DNA of 64,000 nucleotides from the NCBI GenBank assembly GCA_965200175.1, contig OZ241345.1, positions 1,488,001-1,552,000 of the forward strand, read 5' to 3'. Positions 35,253 to 43,247 of this stretch are shown here, one piece after another (the stretch's first letter is position 1; each line of letters opens with the position of its first letter). The position numbers and the translations under genes are program-made. Origin of the DNA: Azophilus sp026709365 (lineage in GTDB: Bacteria; Pseudomonadota; Gammaproteobacteria; Pseudomonadales; Azotimanducaceae). The notes beneath the pieces are model-generated. The model was given only the letters and a program-made list of their open reading frames with translations, had not been told where the DNA came from and made no database searches.

Positions 35253-36041
35253 ATGATGGACTTGCAGGACGGCGTGGTCATTGTCACCGGCTCATCGAGC
35301 GGCGTCGGCGCGGCCTGCGCCCGGCAGTTGGCCGAGTTGGGCTGTCACCTGGTCATCAACTACGCCCACAACGAAGCCGGGGCCGAGCGCACGGAAGCGG
35401 AGTGCCAGGCCCTTGGCGTTGAAACCGAGGTGGTGCGGGCCGACGTGAGCGACGATGCGGACTGTCGCAAGCTGGTTGCGGCGGCGGAGTCGAGGTGGGG
35501 GCGGCTCGATGGCCTGGTCAACAACGCCGGCACCACCAAGTTCTGCGCCCACGACGACTTGGCGGGCTTGGACAAGCAGGACTTCCTGCGCATCTACGGC
35601 GTCAACACGGTGGGCCCCTACCAGATGGCCCGCGCCGCCGCCGCCCTGATGCGGCGGGGCGGCCGCGGCAGCATCGTCAACGTGGCGTCCATCGCCGGGG
35701 TCATGGGGGTGGGCAGCTCCATCGCCTACGCGGCCTCCAAGGGCGCCTTGATTACGCTAGGCCTCTCGTTGGCGCGGGTTTTGGGGCCGGAGATCCGAGT
35801 CAACACGGTCTGCCCCGGCTTCATTCAGGGGGATTGGCTGGCCGAAGGCATGGGCCAGGAGGCCTACGACCGGGCCAAGGCCCATCTGGAGCGGAACACT
35901 CCGCTGCGCCTGACCACCACGCCGGATACCGTTGCCGAGGGCATTCTTCTCTTCCTCGCCGGCGCCGGCGTGGTCACCGGGGAGACCCTGATCCTCGATG
36001 GCGGCCACCACCTGATGCAGACGCCGATGGCGCGGCGCTGA
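35253..36041 (+). CDS. Short-chain dehydrogenase/reductase
   Basis: A 262-residue classical SDR with a Rossmann fold. The cofactor motif is VTGSSSGVGAAC, NNAG is at about residue 90, the catalytic Ser is in VNVASIAGVMG, and Y-x3-K is in AYAASKGALI. The basic position after the second strand (INYAHNE) does not decide between NAD and NADP. Starts are ATG 35253 or 35256. The family oxidises or reduces alcohol and keto groups; similarity to FabG-like members is clear but substrate is not. Confidence 0.9.
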   Translation: MMDLQDGVVIVTGSSSGVGAACARQLAELGCHLVINYAHNEAGAERTEAECQALGVETEVVRADVSDDADCRKLVAAAESRWGRLDGLVNNAGTTKFCAHDDLAGLDKQDFLRIYGVNTVGPYQMARAAAALMRRGGRGSIVNVASIAGVMGVGSSIAYAASKGALITLGLSLARVLGPEIRVNTVCPGFIQGDWLAEGMGQEAYDRAKAHLERNTPLRLTTTPDTVAEGILLFLAGAGVVTGETLILDGGHHLMQTPMARR

Positions 36042-36043
36042 GC

Positions 36044-36059
36044 GCTGCGGCGCCGCAGC
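36044..36059. terminator. GC palindrome after the SDR gene
   Basis: A perfect 16-base palindrome, GCTGCGGCGCCGCAGC, starts two bases after the SDR stop, between convergent SDR and phoR genes. It has no loop or T-tract in the strict sense; it may act as a bidirectional pause. The remaining 150 bases to phoR show no gene. Confidence 0.3.
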
Positions 36060-36209
36060 CGCGAACCCAGCCTTCCCAGACTTCCACGGGATCATTGGAG
36101 AGGGCCAATTGGCGGCGCGGATGACGGCATCGGGCCAGCTTCAATGGCTGAGGTTCGCTGCGGGCAGACAACGCCGGGCCTCGGTCAATTGCGGCGGCCG
36201 TCCCGCCGC

Positions 36210-37511
36210 TTAGCCGGAATGCTGCGCTTGCAGTTGGCCAGGCCGGAAGTGGCAGTAGAAGCGGCTGCCCTTGCCGACCTCGCTTTCGATCTGCAGTTGG
36301 CTGTTGTGCCGCATGAGCACGTGCTTGACGATGGCCAGCCCCAAGCCGGTGCCGCCCCGTACGCGCCCCCCCGCCCGATCGACGCGGTAGAAGCGCTCGG
36401 TCAGCCTTGACAGGTGCTCGGGCGCGATGCCCACGCCATCGTCGCAGACCTCCAGCACGGCTCCGTTGTCGCCGCAGTCCGTCCAACTGACGTTGACGTT
36501 GCCGCCCTGGGGACTGTACTTGATGGCGTTGGCGATCAGGTTGCTGCAGGCGCTGTGCAACTCCTTCTCGATGCCGAGCAGCCGCAAGTCGCAGGACATG
36601 CGCTGGTTGATCCGGTGGCGCTTGCCGGCCAAGCCCGCCAAGTCCTCCACCACGCCGTCCACCAACTGCTTGACATCGACCGCGGCCAGGTCGCTGGGTT
36701 CGGGCGTGGGGCTCGACTCCAGGCGAGTGAGCACGAGCAGGTCATCGACCAAGGTCTGCATGCGATGGGTCGGCGAGGCCAGCTTGCGCACCAGCTGGCG
36801 CAGGGTTGCGTCATCCAACTCCTCGTCCTCAATGACCTCCAAGTAGCCGACGATGATGGTCAGCGGGGTGCGCAGCTCGTGGGAGACGTTGGCCACGAAG
36901 TCCTGCCGCATGCTCAACAGCCGATTCAGATGGGTCACGTCTCGGGCCAGGATGAGGTCCTGGTTCTTGGCCACGGGCACGCGGCGCAGTTCCAGGCGCT
37001 GGCCTTCGACGAACGGGGAGCTGAATTCGGCGGTTGCGTCCGGCGTTCGCTGCTCCAGCAGCCGGATGGCTTGCGGATGCCGCAACAGGGTGCCCAAGTG
37101 GTTGCCGGTGTCCTTGCGATTCAGGTGCAGCAGGAGCACGGAGGCTTTGTTGAAGTTGACGATGTTGCCCTGTGAATCCACTAGGATGGCGGCATCCGGC
37201 AGTGCCGCTGTCAGGCCGCGGAAATGCGATGTCTGCCGCAGGGCCTCGCGCGTTCGCCGTCGCGCCTGCTTCAGCGACCGGCGAAGGGAACGGCTGGCCT
37301 GCTGCAGGCCCTCGTTTGCGAACTTGGGTCGCCGCAGCGGCTTTTTGGCCCAGCGCACGAACCTGCGCAAGTCCCGATGCTGGTAAACGAGTCCGACCAG
37401 GGCGACGGCGAACAGCGCCCACTCCAGGATTCCGAGCGGCAGGCCGATGGCAAGGGCGGCCAGCACCAGCGCCCCGGCGACAAGCAGCTCCTTGCGGCTG
37501 TAGAGATCCAT
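36210..37511 (-). CDS. phoR: Phosphate-regulon sensor histidine kinase
   Basis: A 433-residue membrane histidine kinase. Two hydrophobic segments near the N-terminus (about 10-45), a basic linker, a PAS domain (about 95-190; DAAILVDSQGNIVNFN), the dimerisation domain with His211 in VANVSHELRTPLT, and an ATP-binding domain with NLIANAIKYSP, VCDDGVGIAPEHLSRLTERFYR and GGTGLGLAIVKH. It phosphorylates PhoB when phosphate is scarce. Its ATG overlaps the phoB stop by one base (TGATG). Confidence 0.94.
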   Translation of the reverse strand: MDLYSRKELLVAGALVLAALAIGLPLGILEWALFAVALVGLVYQHRDLRRFVRWAKKPLRRPKFANEGLQQASRSLRRSLKQARRRTREALRQTSHFRGLTAALPDAAILVDSQGNIVNFNKASVLLLHLNRKDTGNHLGTLLRHPQAIRLLEQRTPDATAEFSSPFVEGQRLELRRVPVAKNQDLILARDVTHLNRLLSMRQDFVANVSHELRTPLTIIVGYLEVIEDEELDDATLRQLVRKLASPTHRMQTLVDDLLVLTRLESSPTPEPSDLAAVDVKQLVDGVVEDLAGLAGKRHRINQRMSCDLRLLGIEKELHSACSNLIANAIKYSPQGGNVNVSWTDCGDNGAVLEVCDDGVGIAPEHLSRLTERFYRVDRAGGRVRGGTGLGLAIVKHVLMRHNSQLQIESEVGKGSRFYCHFRPGQLQAQHSG

Positions 37512-38194
37512 CAGGCGGGGCTGAATCGATAGCCCACGCCGCGCACGGTTTGAATGAACAGGTCGGTGCCGTGGGGCTTGAGCGTCTTGCGCAGGCGCAG
37601 CACGTGTACATCGACCGTGCGCTCCTCGACGTAGATGCTGCGGCCCCACACGCGGTCGAGGAGTTGGGCGCGGTCAAAGGCGCGATTCGGATTGCGCATG
37701 AACAGCTCCAGCAAGCGGAACTCGGTGGGCCCGACCTTCACCGCTTGTCCATCGACGGAGAGCTTGTGCGCCTTGAGGTCCAAGCGCATGGGGCCGCGGG
37801 CGATGATGCCGCTGTCCGGCGTTCCGGCGCGCCGCAGCAGCGCCCGCATGCGGGCGGCAAGCTCCCTCGGCGAGAAGGGTTTGGTGAGGTAGTCGTCCAC
37901 GCCGGAGTCAAAGCTCTTGAGCTTGTCGGTCTCCTCGCCGCGCGCGGTGAGCATGATCATCGGCAGGTGGGCCGTGTGCTCGTCCCGCCGCAGCCGGCGG
38001 GCGAGTTCCACGCCGCTCATGCCCGGCAGCATCCAATCGATGATGAGCAGCGCCGGCAGCGGCCCGTCGAGTTGACGCAGCGCCGATTCGGCGCTGTCCG
38101 CCTCGCAGACGCTGAAGCCGGCCCGGGTCAGCGAAAAGTTGAGCATCTCGCGAATCTCGCGCTCGTCTTCAACAACCAGAACTTTGCTGTCCAC
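37511..38194 (-). CDS. phoB: Phosphate-regulon response regulator
   Basis: A 227-residue OmpR/PhoB-family regulator, normal length. The receiver has the acidic pocket VVEDE, the phosphorylation site D53 (IIDWMLPGMSG) and K105 (YLTKPF). The winged-helix domain has LSVDGQAVKVGPTEFRLLELFM, DRVWGRSIYVEERTVDVHVLRLRK and TVRGVGYRF. GTG 38194 is chosen because it begins the conserved VDSKVLVVEDE; an ATG at 38227 in the same frame lies inside the Pho box. It is the first gene of the phoB-phoR operon. Confidence 0.94.
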   Translation of the reverse strand: MDSKVLVVEDEREIREMLNFSLTRAGFSVCEADSAESALRQLDGPLPALLIIDWMLPGMSGVELARRLRRDEHTAHLPMIMLTARGEETDKLKSFDSGVDDYLTKPFSPRELAARMRALLRRAGTPDSGIIARGPMRLDLKAHKLSVDGQAVKVGPTEFRLLELFMRNPNRAFDRAQLLDRVWGRSIYVEERTVDVHVLRLRKTLKPHGTDLFIQTVRGVGYRFSPA

Positions 38195-38223
38195 GCTGGC
38201 ACCTGCGGGAGGATGGCTTGGCG

Positions 38224-38256
38224 GCATTACAAGACACAATTATGACGAATCCGTGA
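38224..38256 (-). promoter_or_regulatory. Pho box (three 11-base units)
   Basis: Upstream of phoB, read on the minus strand, three consecutive 11-base units occur: CGTCACGGATT, CGTCATAATTG and TGTCTTGTAAT. This is the PhoB-operator layout (conserved TGTCA-like heptamer plus four AT-rich bases). It begins 30 bases upstream of the GTG start and should allow PhoB to activate its own operon. Confidence 0.75.
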
Positions 38257-38265
38257 CGGCAAAAC

Positions 38266-38385
38266 ACGCACCCGTGGAGCGGGTGCGCGGGCTTAAGAAA
38301 CACATCGAACCCGACCCGACGCAACCGGCGCGGAGTTTCGCGCCAGCGAAACTCCAACGCACCCGCAAAGCGGGTGCGCATTCCC
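38266..38385 (+). repeat. Dispersed repeat family 1 (fullest copy)
   Basis: In order: hairpin GCACCCG/CGGGTGC (38266-38284), GGCTTAAGAAACACATCGAACC, ACGCAACC, the 10-bp stem GGAGTTTCGC/GCGAAACTCC (38330-38353), then hairpin GCACCCGC/GCGGGTGC (38357-38375). It fills the space between the Pho box and the dienelactone hydrolase gene. Parts match the copies at 16171, 20194 and 55320. Confidence 0.9.
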
Positions 38386-38436
38386 GACCAAACTGTGTTA
38401 CAACATGGCGCTTCGCAAGGCTGGGAGAAAAAAGCC

Positions 38437-39108
38437 ATGGGACAGCAAATCGCGTTGCGCTCCGCGGACGGGTTCGAGTTGGGCGCTTGGGAATCGATGC
38501 CGACCGGCGCGCCGAAGGGCGGCGTGGTGGTCATTCAGGAGGTCTTCGGGGTCAACGGCCACATCCGCGCGGTGGCTGACGGCTACGCGGAGGCCGGCTA
38601 CGCGGCCGTTGCGCCGCAGATTTTCGACCGCGTGGAGCCGAACGTGGAGCTTGGCTACGAGGCGGCGGACATGGGGCGGGGCATTGAGCTCGCGTTTCAG
38701 AAGCTGCAAATGCCCAACACCCTGGCGGACATCCAAGCCGCCATCGACCATGCCGCGGCCCACGGCTCGGTCGGGGTGGTGGGCTACTGCTTTGGCGGCT
38801 TGCTGACTTGGCTGGCGGCTTGTGAATTGACTGGCGTGGCCGCCGCCGCCTCCTACTACGGGGGCGGCGTGGCCGGGGAGGCGGCGCGCTCGCCGAAGTG
38901 TCCGGTCATCATGCACTTCGGGGAGCTCGATGCCCACATTCCGATGTCCGACGTGGATAAGGTGAGGTCCGCCCAGCCGGATGTCCCGGTTTACGTCTAT
39001 CCGGCGGACCACGGCTTCAACTGCGACCATCGCGGCAGCTATGACGCGCCGAGCGCCGACTTGGCCCGCCAGCGCACCTTGGCGTTCTTTCAGGAATGCT
39101 TGGGTTAA
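38437..39108 (+). CDS. Dienelactone hydrolase family protein
   Basis: A 223-residue alpha/beta hydrolase of the dienelactone hydrolase family. The triad is read as C118 (VVGYCFGG), D165 (FGELDAHIP) and H192 (YPADHGFNC). Cysteine as nucleophile is the family hallmark. The classical enzyme opens dienelactone to maleylacetate in chloroaromatic breakdown; many homologues have other esters as substrates. ATG 38437 has GGGAG upstream. No operon partner; the next gene is 239 bases away. Confidence 0.9.
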   Translation: MGQQIALRSADGFELGAWESMPTGAPKGGVVVIQEVFGVNGHIRAVADGYAEAGYAAVAPQIFDRVEPNVELGYEAADMGRGIELAFQKLQMPNTLADIQAAIDHAAAHGSVGVVGYCFGGLLTWLAACELTGVAAAASYYGGGVAGEAARSPKCPVIMHFGELDAHIPMSDVDKVRSAQPDVPVYVYPADHGFNCDHRGSYDAPSADLARQRTLAFFQECLG

Positions 39109-39347
39109 TCCGCAAAGCGCCTTGACAAGGCAAAACCGTTTGTTGATGCTTTGCCGACATTGGAAGGGGGCGGACGCAGCTGGCATGGACATCAAGCCGG
39201 GGTTTCTCGAATGAGGAGCGCGTCAACCGCCGATGCTCGGTTTGCCGGTCGGCCTGCGGGTTCCAGCGGCGCCTTGGCGGTTGCGCCGAGGCGCACGGCG
39301 GGCTTGGGGGGCTGCTGCCGGTTCAATTCACTTTCCTAGGAAGACGT

Positions 39348-40118
39348 ATGAGAAACAGATGCCACGGTTGGCTTTCCTCGTTGATGTTCTTTATGGCCGT
39401 GAGCGCAGCCGGCCCTGCCGCAGGGGCCACTTTGGCGGACATCTATCAGGTCGCGGAGCGCATCAACCAGCAAGCCAAGACCTCCCAAGCCCGGATTGAC
39501 GCGCTCACTGAGGAGACCCACAAGCTCCTCAACGACTACAAGACCGTGCTCAAGGAGATTGAGGGGCTGCGCGTCTATAACCGGCAGTTTGAAAGGCAAA
39601 TTGCCAATCAGGAACGGGAGATGACCCAGCTGACCGAGTCCATCGATCGGGTGACGATCATCGAGCGCCAGATCACGCCGCTCATGCTGCGCATGATCGA
39701 CGGCCTTGAGCAGTTCGTGAACCTGGACCTGCCCTTTCTGCTTGATGAGCGCAACGACCGGGTGGAGCGGCTGCGGGAGATGATGGATCGGGCCGATGTC
39801 GCCGTCTCGGAAAAGTTCTCGCAGGTGCTGCGCGCCTTTCAGATCGAGAACGAGTACGGCCGCACCATGGAAGCCTACGGCGACACCATCAACGTCGATG
39901 GCGTGGACCGCAAGGCGGACATCCTTAAGGTGGGCCGCGTCGCCTTGGTCTTCCAGACCCCCGACGGCGAGGAGACCGGCATGTGGAACAAGGTTGACAA
40001 CCGTTGGGAGCTGGTCGGCGACGAGTTCACCACCCCGGTTCGAAACGGCATCCGCATGGCGCGCAAGCAGTTGTCCGTGGACATGATTACGCTCCCCATC
40101 ACCGGACCGGAGGCCTAA
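39348..40118 (+). CDS. DUF3450 periplasmic protein of the TonB2-type system
   Basis: A 256-residue exported protein: signal peptide to about residue 27 (ending in AGAT), then a long coiled coil (about 30-105, heptad-rich with VAERINQQAKTSQARIDAL and ERQIANQEREMTQLTESID), then a mixed C-terminal part. DUF3450 genes precede ttpC-exbB-exbD-tonB in Vibrio and Shewanella. The start has AGGAAG upstream. Four bases separate it from the next gene, so it is the first gene of the operon; the 239 bases upstream include TTGACA at 39122 but no convincing -10 box. Confidence 0.9.
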   Translation: MRNRCHGWLSSLMFFMAVSAAGPAAGATLADIYQVAERINQQAKTSQARIDALTEETHKLLNDYKTVLKEIEGLRVYNRQFERQIANQEREMTQLTESIDRVTIIERQITPLMLRMIDGLEQFVNLDLPFLLDERNDRVERLREMMDRADVAVSEKFSQVLRAFQIENEYGRTMEAYGDTINVDGVDRKADILKVGRVALVFQTPDGEETGMWNKVDNRWELVGDEFTTPVRNGIRMARKQLSVDMITLPITGPEA

Positions 40119-40121
40119 CCG

Positions 40122-41603
40122 ATGAAATCAGCCAATCGAGTCATTCTGGCTTGCTCCGCAGCGGCGGGGATGCTGCTGTTCGCCGCCTTCGGCACCCAGG
40201 CCGCGGAGGACTCCGGCGGCTCGGCCAGCACCTTGCAGGTGAATCAGGCCGACAGCCTTGACGAGCTGCTGCGCAACGTCGAGCAGCGGCGCGTGGTGGA
40301 GTCCGCTGAACATCGCGAGCGCGAGCAGCGCTTCCAGAACGACAAGGCGCGCCAAGCGCAAATGCTTGACGATGCGAGGGCGGAGCGGCGGCGCGAGGAA
40401 CGGCGCTCGGACCGGCTGGAGACCCAATTCAACGAAAACGAAATCCGCATCGGCGACCTGCAGGAGCAGCTCGACCGGCGTCTCGGCTCCCTGCGCGAGC
40501 TGTTCGGCGTTCTGCAGCAGGTGGCCGGTGACACCCGCGGGCTGTTTGAAGGCTCCCTGATCTCCGCTGAGTTCCCCAACCGCGGCGACTGGCTGGGGGA
40601 GCTGGCGGCGAAGATGGGCACCGCCAGCCAGCTGGCCACCATTGAGGAGATGGAGGATCTCTGGTTTGAGCTGCAGCGCGAAATGACCGAATCCGGGCGC
40701 ATCGCCCGCTTCCCGGCGACCGTCACGCTGTTGAGCGGGGAGCAGAAGGAGACGGACGTGGTGCGGGTCGGCGCCTTCGCGCTGATTGGCGACGGCGAAT
40801 ACCTCAACTACGATCCCGATGACGGGGCCATCGTCGAGTTGGCGCGCCAGCCGGCAGCCCGCTTCACCAATACCCTGGAGGATCTTGAGGATGCCGGCAC
40901 TGGCGAGGTGGTCGCCTTGGCGGTGGATCCCACCCGCGGCTCCCTGCTGTCCCTGCTCATTCAGGCGGCCACCGTCGGCGAGCGGGTCGGCTCACCGTTC
41001 GGCGGCATCGCCAAGGGTGAGTGCTACCTGCCGTTCTGCGACGGTCAGGGCGGCTACGTTGGGGCGGTCATCATCCTCGGCGGCATCATCGGTGTGCTGC
41101 TGGCCGTTGAACGCCTGATCACGCTGTCGATCACCGGCGCTCGAGTCAATGCCCAGAAGCGATCCGATGAGCCCAGCGAGGACAATCCCCTGGGCCGGGT
41201 GCTCAACGTTTACCACCAAAACACCAACGTGGACGTGGAGACGCTGGAGTTGAAGCTGGGCGAGGCGATCCTGGGCGAAACGCCCAAGATAACAAGGAAC
41301 ATCACGCTCATTCAGGTGATTTCCGTGGTCGCGCCGCTGCTCGGGCTGCTCGGCACGGTCATCGGCATGATCCTGACCTTCCAAGCCATCACCCTGTTCG
41401 GCACCGGCGATCCGAAGACCATGGCCGGCGGCATTTCCACCGCCTTGATGACCACGGTGCTCGGCCTGTGCGTGGCCATTCCCACCACCTTGCTGCATGC
41501 CATCGTCGCCCAGCGCAGCCGCTCGGTCATTCACGTTCTTGAGGAGCAGACCCAAGGCTTCATCGCCGAGCACGCCGAAAAATCGGGCCGAGCGCTGGAG
41601 TAG
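40122..41603 (+). CDS. TtpC-like MotA/TolQ/ExbB proton-channel protein with periplasmic extension
   Basis: A 493-residue protein with a signal peptide (ending near TQAA), a periplasmic coiled-coil region rich in Arg and Glu (about 40-125), a globular part, and a C-terminal ExbB-like membrane domain with segments GAVIILGGIIGVLLAVERL, VISVVAPLLGLLGTVIGMIL and TALMTTVLGLCVAIPTTLL. In Vibrio, TtpC is required with ExbB2/ExbD2/TonB2 to energise receptors. Third and fourth helices carry the TolQ signature LGLLGTVIGM. Confidence 0.93.
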   Translation: MKSANRVILACSAAAGMLLFAAFGTQAAEDSGGSASTLQVNQADSLDELLRNVEQRRVVESAEHREREQRFQNDKARQAQMLDDARAERRREERRSDRLETQFNENEIRIGDLQEQLDRRLGSLRELFGVLQQVAGDTRGLFEGSLISAEFPNRGDWLGELAAKMGTASQLATIEEMEDLWFELQREMTESGRIARFPATVTLLSGEQKETDVVRVGAFALIGDGEYLNYDPDDGAIVELARQPAARFTNTLEDLEDAGTGEVVALAVDPTRGSLLSLLIQAATVGERVGSPFGGIAKGECYLPFCDGQGGYVGAVIILGGIIGVLLAVERLITLSITGARVNAQKRSDEPSEDNPLGRVLNVYHQNTNVDVETLELKLGEAILGETPKITRNITLIQVISVVAPLLGLLGTVIGMILTFQAITLFGTGDPKTMAGGISTALMTTVLGLCVAIPTTLLHAIVAQRSRSVIHVLEEQTQGFIAEHAEKSGRALE

Positions 41604-41612
41604 GGCATCACG

Positions 41613-42131
41613 ATGCTAGGCGACGCCTATCTGGCCATCGTCCTGTTCATGGAGCAGGGCGGCAACGTGCTCTTTCTCATTGCCGCCCTGACCTTCCTGA
41701 TGTGGACATTGATCTTCGAGCGCATGTGGTACTTCCTCTCCCAGCACAAACGGGTGGTTCAGGAGGCCGCGGACCTTTGGGAAGGCCGCCCGGAGCGGCG
41801 TTCATGGAGTGCCCACCAGATTCGGGACCGCATCATCTCCGAAGCCTCGGACCGCATCACCGGCAGCCTGCCGCTGATCCAGACCTGCGTGACCCTGTGC
41901 CCGCTGCTTGGGCTGCTGGGCACGGTCACTGGCATGATCTCGGTGTTCGACGCGATGGCCACTCAGGGCGGCAACGCCCGCTCCATGGCCGCTGGCGTCT
42001 CAATGGCCACCATTCCCACCATGTCCGGCATGATCGCCTCCCTGTCCGGTCTGCTTGGCAGCACCTTCGTCAAGCGGAAAGTGGATTTCGAGGTCGAACT
42101 GATCGAGGGCCACCTGACCATGGACCACTGA
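41613..42131 (+). CDS. exbB: ExbB-type proton-channel protein
   Basis: A 172-residue integral membrane protein, short ExbB. It has an N-terminal segment (NVLFLIAALTFLMWTLIFERMW) and the TolQ/ExbB signature LCPLLGLLGTVTGMISVFD followed by MATIPTMSGMIASLSGLLGSTF. It forms the pentameric proton channel around ExbD. It starts nine bases after the TtpC-like gene. Confidence 0.93.
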   Translation: MLGDAYLAIVLFMEQGGNVLFLIAALTFLMWTLIFERMWYFLSQHKRVVQEAADLWEGRPERRSWSAHQIRDRIISEASDRITGSLPLIQTCVTLCPLLGLLGTVTGMISVFDAMATQGGNARSMAAGVSMATIPTMSGMIASLSGLLGSTFVKRKVDFEVELIEGHLTMDH

Positions 42132-42177
42132 GCGTTTCGCCAAGCGGCACGACATAAGCCAACAGGAGCAAAACGAT

Positions 42178-42585
42178 ATGGCGCGTCGGTCAAACCGATT
42201 TTCCCGCACCGATGAGGATTCGGACATCAACCTGACCCCCATGCTTGACGTGGTGTTCATCATGTTGATCTTCTTTATCGTCACCGCCACCTTCATTAAG
42301 CAGGCTGGCATTGACATCCTGCGTCCGGACGCCGATACCGCGGAGCAGAAGCCGACGGTCAGTGTGCTGGTCGCCATCGGCCCCAACGGCGACATCTGGA
42401 TCGACAAGAAGAAAGTGGACTCAACGGCGGTTCGCGCCCACATTGAGCGCCTCCATGCGGAGAACCCGAAAGGCGGCTTGGTGATCCAGTCCGACCGGGA
42501 GGCCAAGTACGGACAATTGAAGGCGGTCCTGTCGGCGGCCCGCGCTGCGGGCCTCACCGAGGTCGCCATTTCCACGGAGGTGTAG
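42178..42585 (+). CDS. exbD: ExbD-type proton-channel protein
   Basis: A 135-residue protein with a single N-terminal membrane helix carrying the essential aspartate D24 (NLTPMLDVVFIMLIFFIV), followed by a periplasmic domain ending GLTEVAISTEV. It couples the proton motive force to TonB movement. ATG 42178 follows AGGAG. Spacing of one base to tonB indicates tight coupling. Confidence 0.95.
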   Translation: MARRSNRFSRTDEDSDINLTPMLDVVFIMLIFFIVTATFIKQAGIDILRPDADTAEQKPTVSVLVAIGPNGDIWIDKKKVDSTAVRAHIERLHAENPKGGLVIQSDREAKYGQLKAVLSAARAAGLTEVAISTEV

Positions 42586-42586
42586 C

Positions 42587-43192
42587 ATGTTGATGCGATT
42601 CGGTTTTGCGGTGGCCTTGGGCGCCGTTGCCACCTTTGGCCTGTTCCTGCTCATGCAGGCGCTCATCAAAAGCGACAAGAGCCCCTTCGATGACGGCGTT
42701 TCGGGCAAAATCGTGGATTTCGTCCGGGTTGAGGACGACGTCTCCATTGAGACCAAGCAGCGCAAGCCCAAGCCGCCGCCGCCGCCGGATGAGCCGCCTC
42801 CGGACATGCCCCGGCCGGATTTCGATGCCTCCGAAGTCTCCCAAGGCGTCGATATCGGCGCGGTGGACATTCAGGTGGACGTCAATGTCGGCGGCACCGG
42901 GGGGTTCAGTTCCGACGGCGAGTACCTGCCCATTGTCAAGGTGGCCCCGGTGTATCCGCGCCGGGCGCAAACCCGAGGCATCGAGGGCTACGTCCTGCTG
43001 GAGTTCGTCGTCACCCGCACTGGCGGGGTGCGCGATCCGGTGGTGATCGAGTCCAAGCCGCCGGGCATCTTCGACCGCGCCGCCGTCAACGCCGCGCTCA
43101 AGTTCAAGTACAAGCCCAAGGTCGTGAACGGCGAACCGATTGACGTGGCCGGGGTGCGCAACCGCATCACCTTTGAGTTGCAGGACGGCTGA
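42587..43192 (+). CDS. tonB: TonB protein
   Basis: A 201-residue energy transducer: N-terminal membrane anchor (FAVALGAVATFGLFLLMQAL), a short proline-rich span (PKPPPPPDEPPPDMPRPD), and the C-terminal beta-alpha-beta domain with YPRRAQTRGIEGYVLLEFVV and FDRAAVNAALKFKYKPK. The short proline region is typical of TonB2. It transmits energy to outer-membrane receptors, one of which (12.8-14.7 kb) has decayed here. Confidence 0.95.
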   Translation: MLMRFGFAVALGAVATFGLFLLMQALIKSDKSPFDDGVSGKIVDFVRVEDDVSIETKQRKPKPPPPPDEPPPDMPRPDFDASEVSQGVDIGAVDIQVDVNVGGTGGFSSDGEYLPIVKVAPVYPRRAQTRGIEGYVLLEFVVTRTGGVRDPVVIESKPPGIFDRAAVNAALKFKYKPKVVNGEPIDVAGVRNRITFELQDG

Positions 43193-43247
43193 TTCGGCTG
43201 GAACGAGTTTCCCTGTGCGGAAGGAACGGAAGGAGCAGGAGCGAAAC

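Noticed and set aside
39109..39347. Strong sigma-70 promoter for the TonB operon at TTGACA 39122
   Set aside because: The -35 hexamer has no acceptable -10 at 16-18 bases, so I do not call it.
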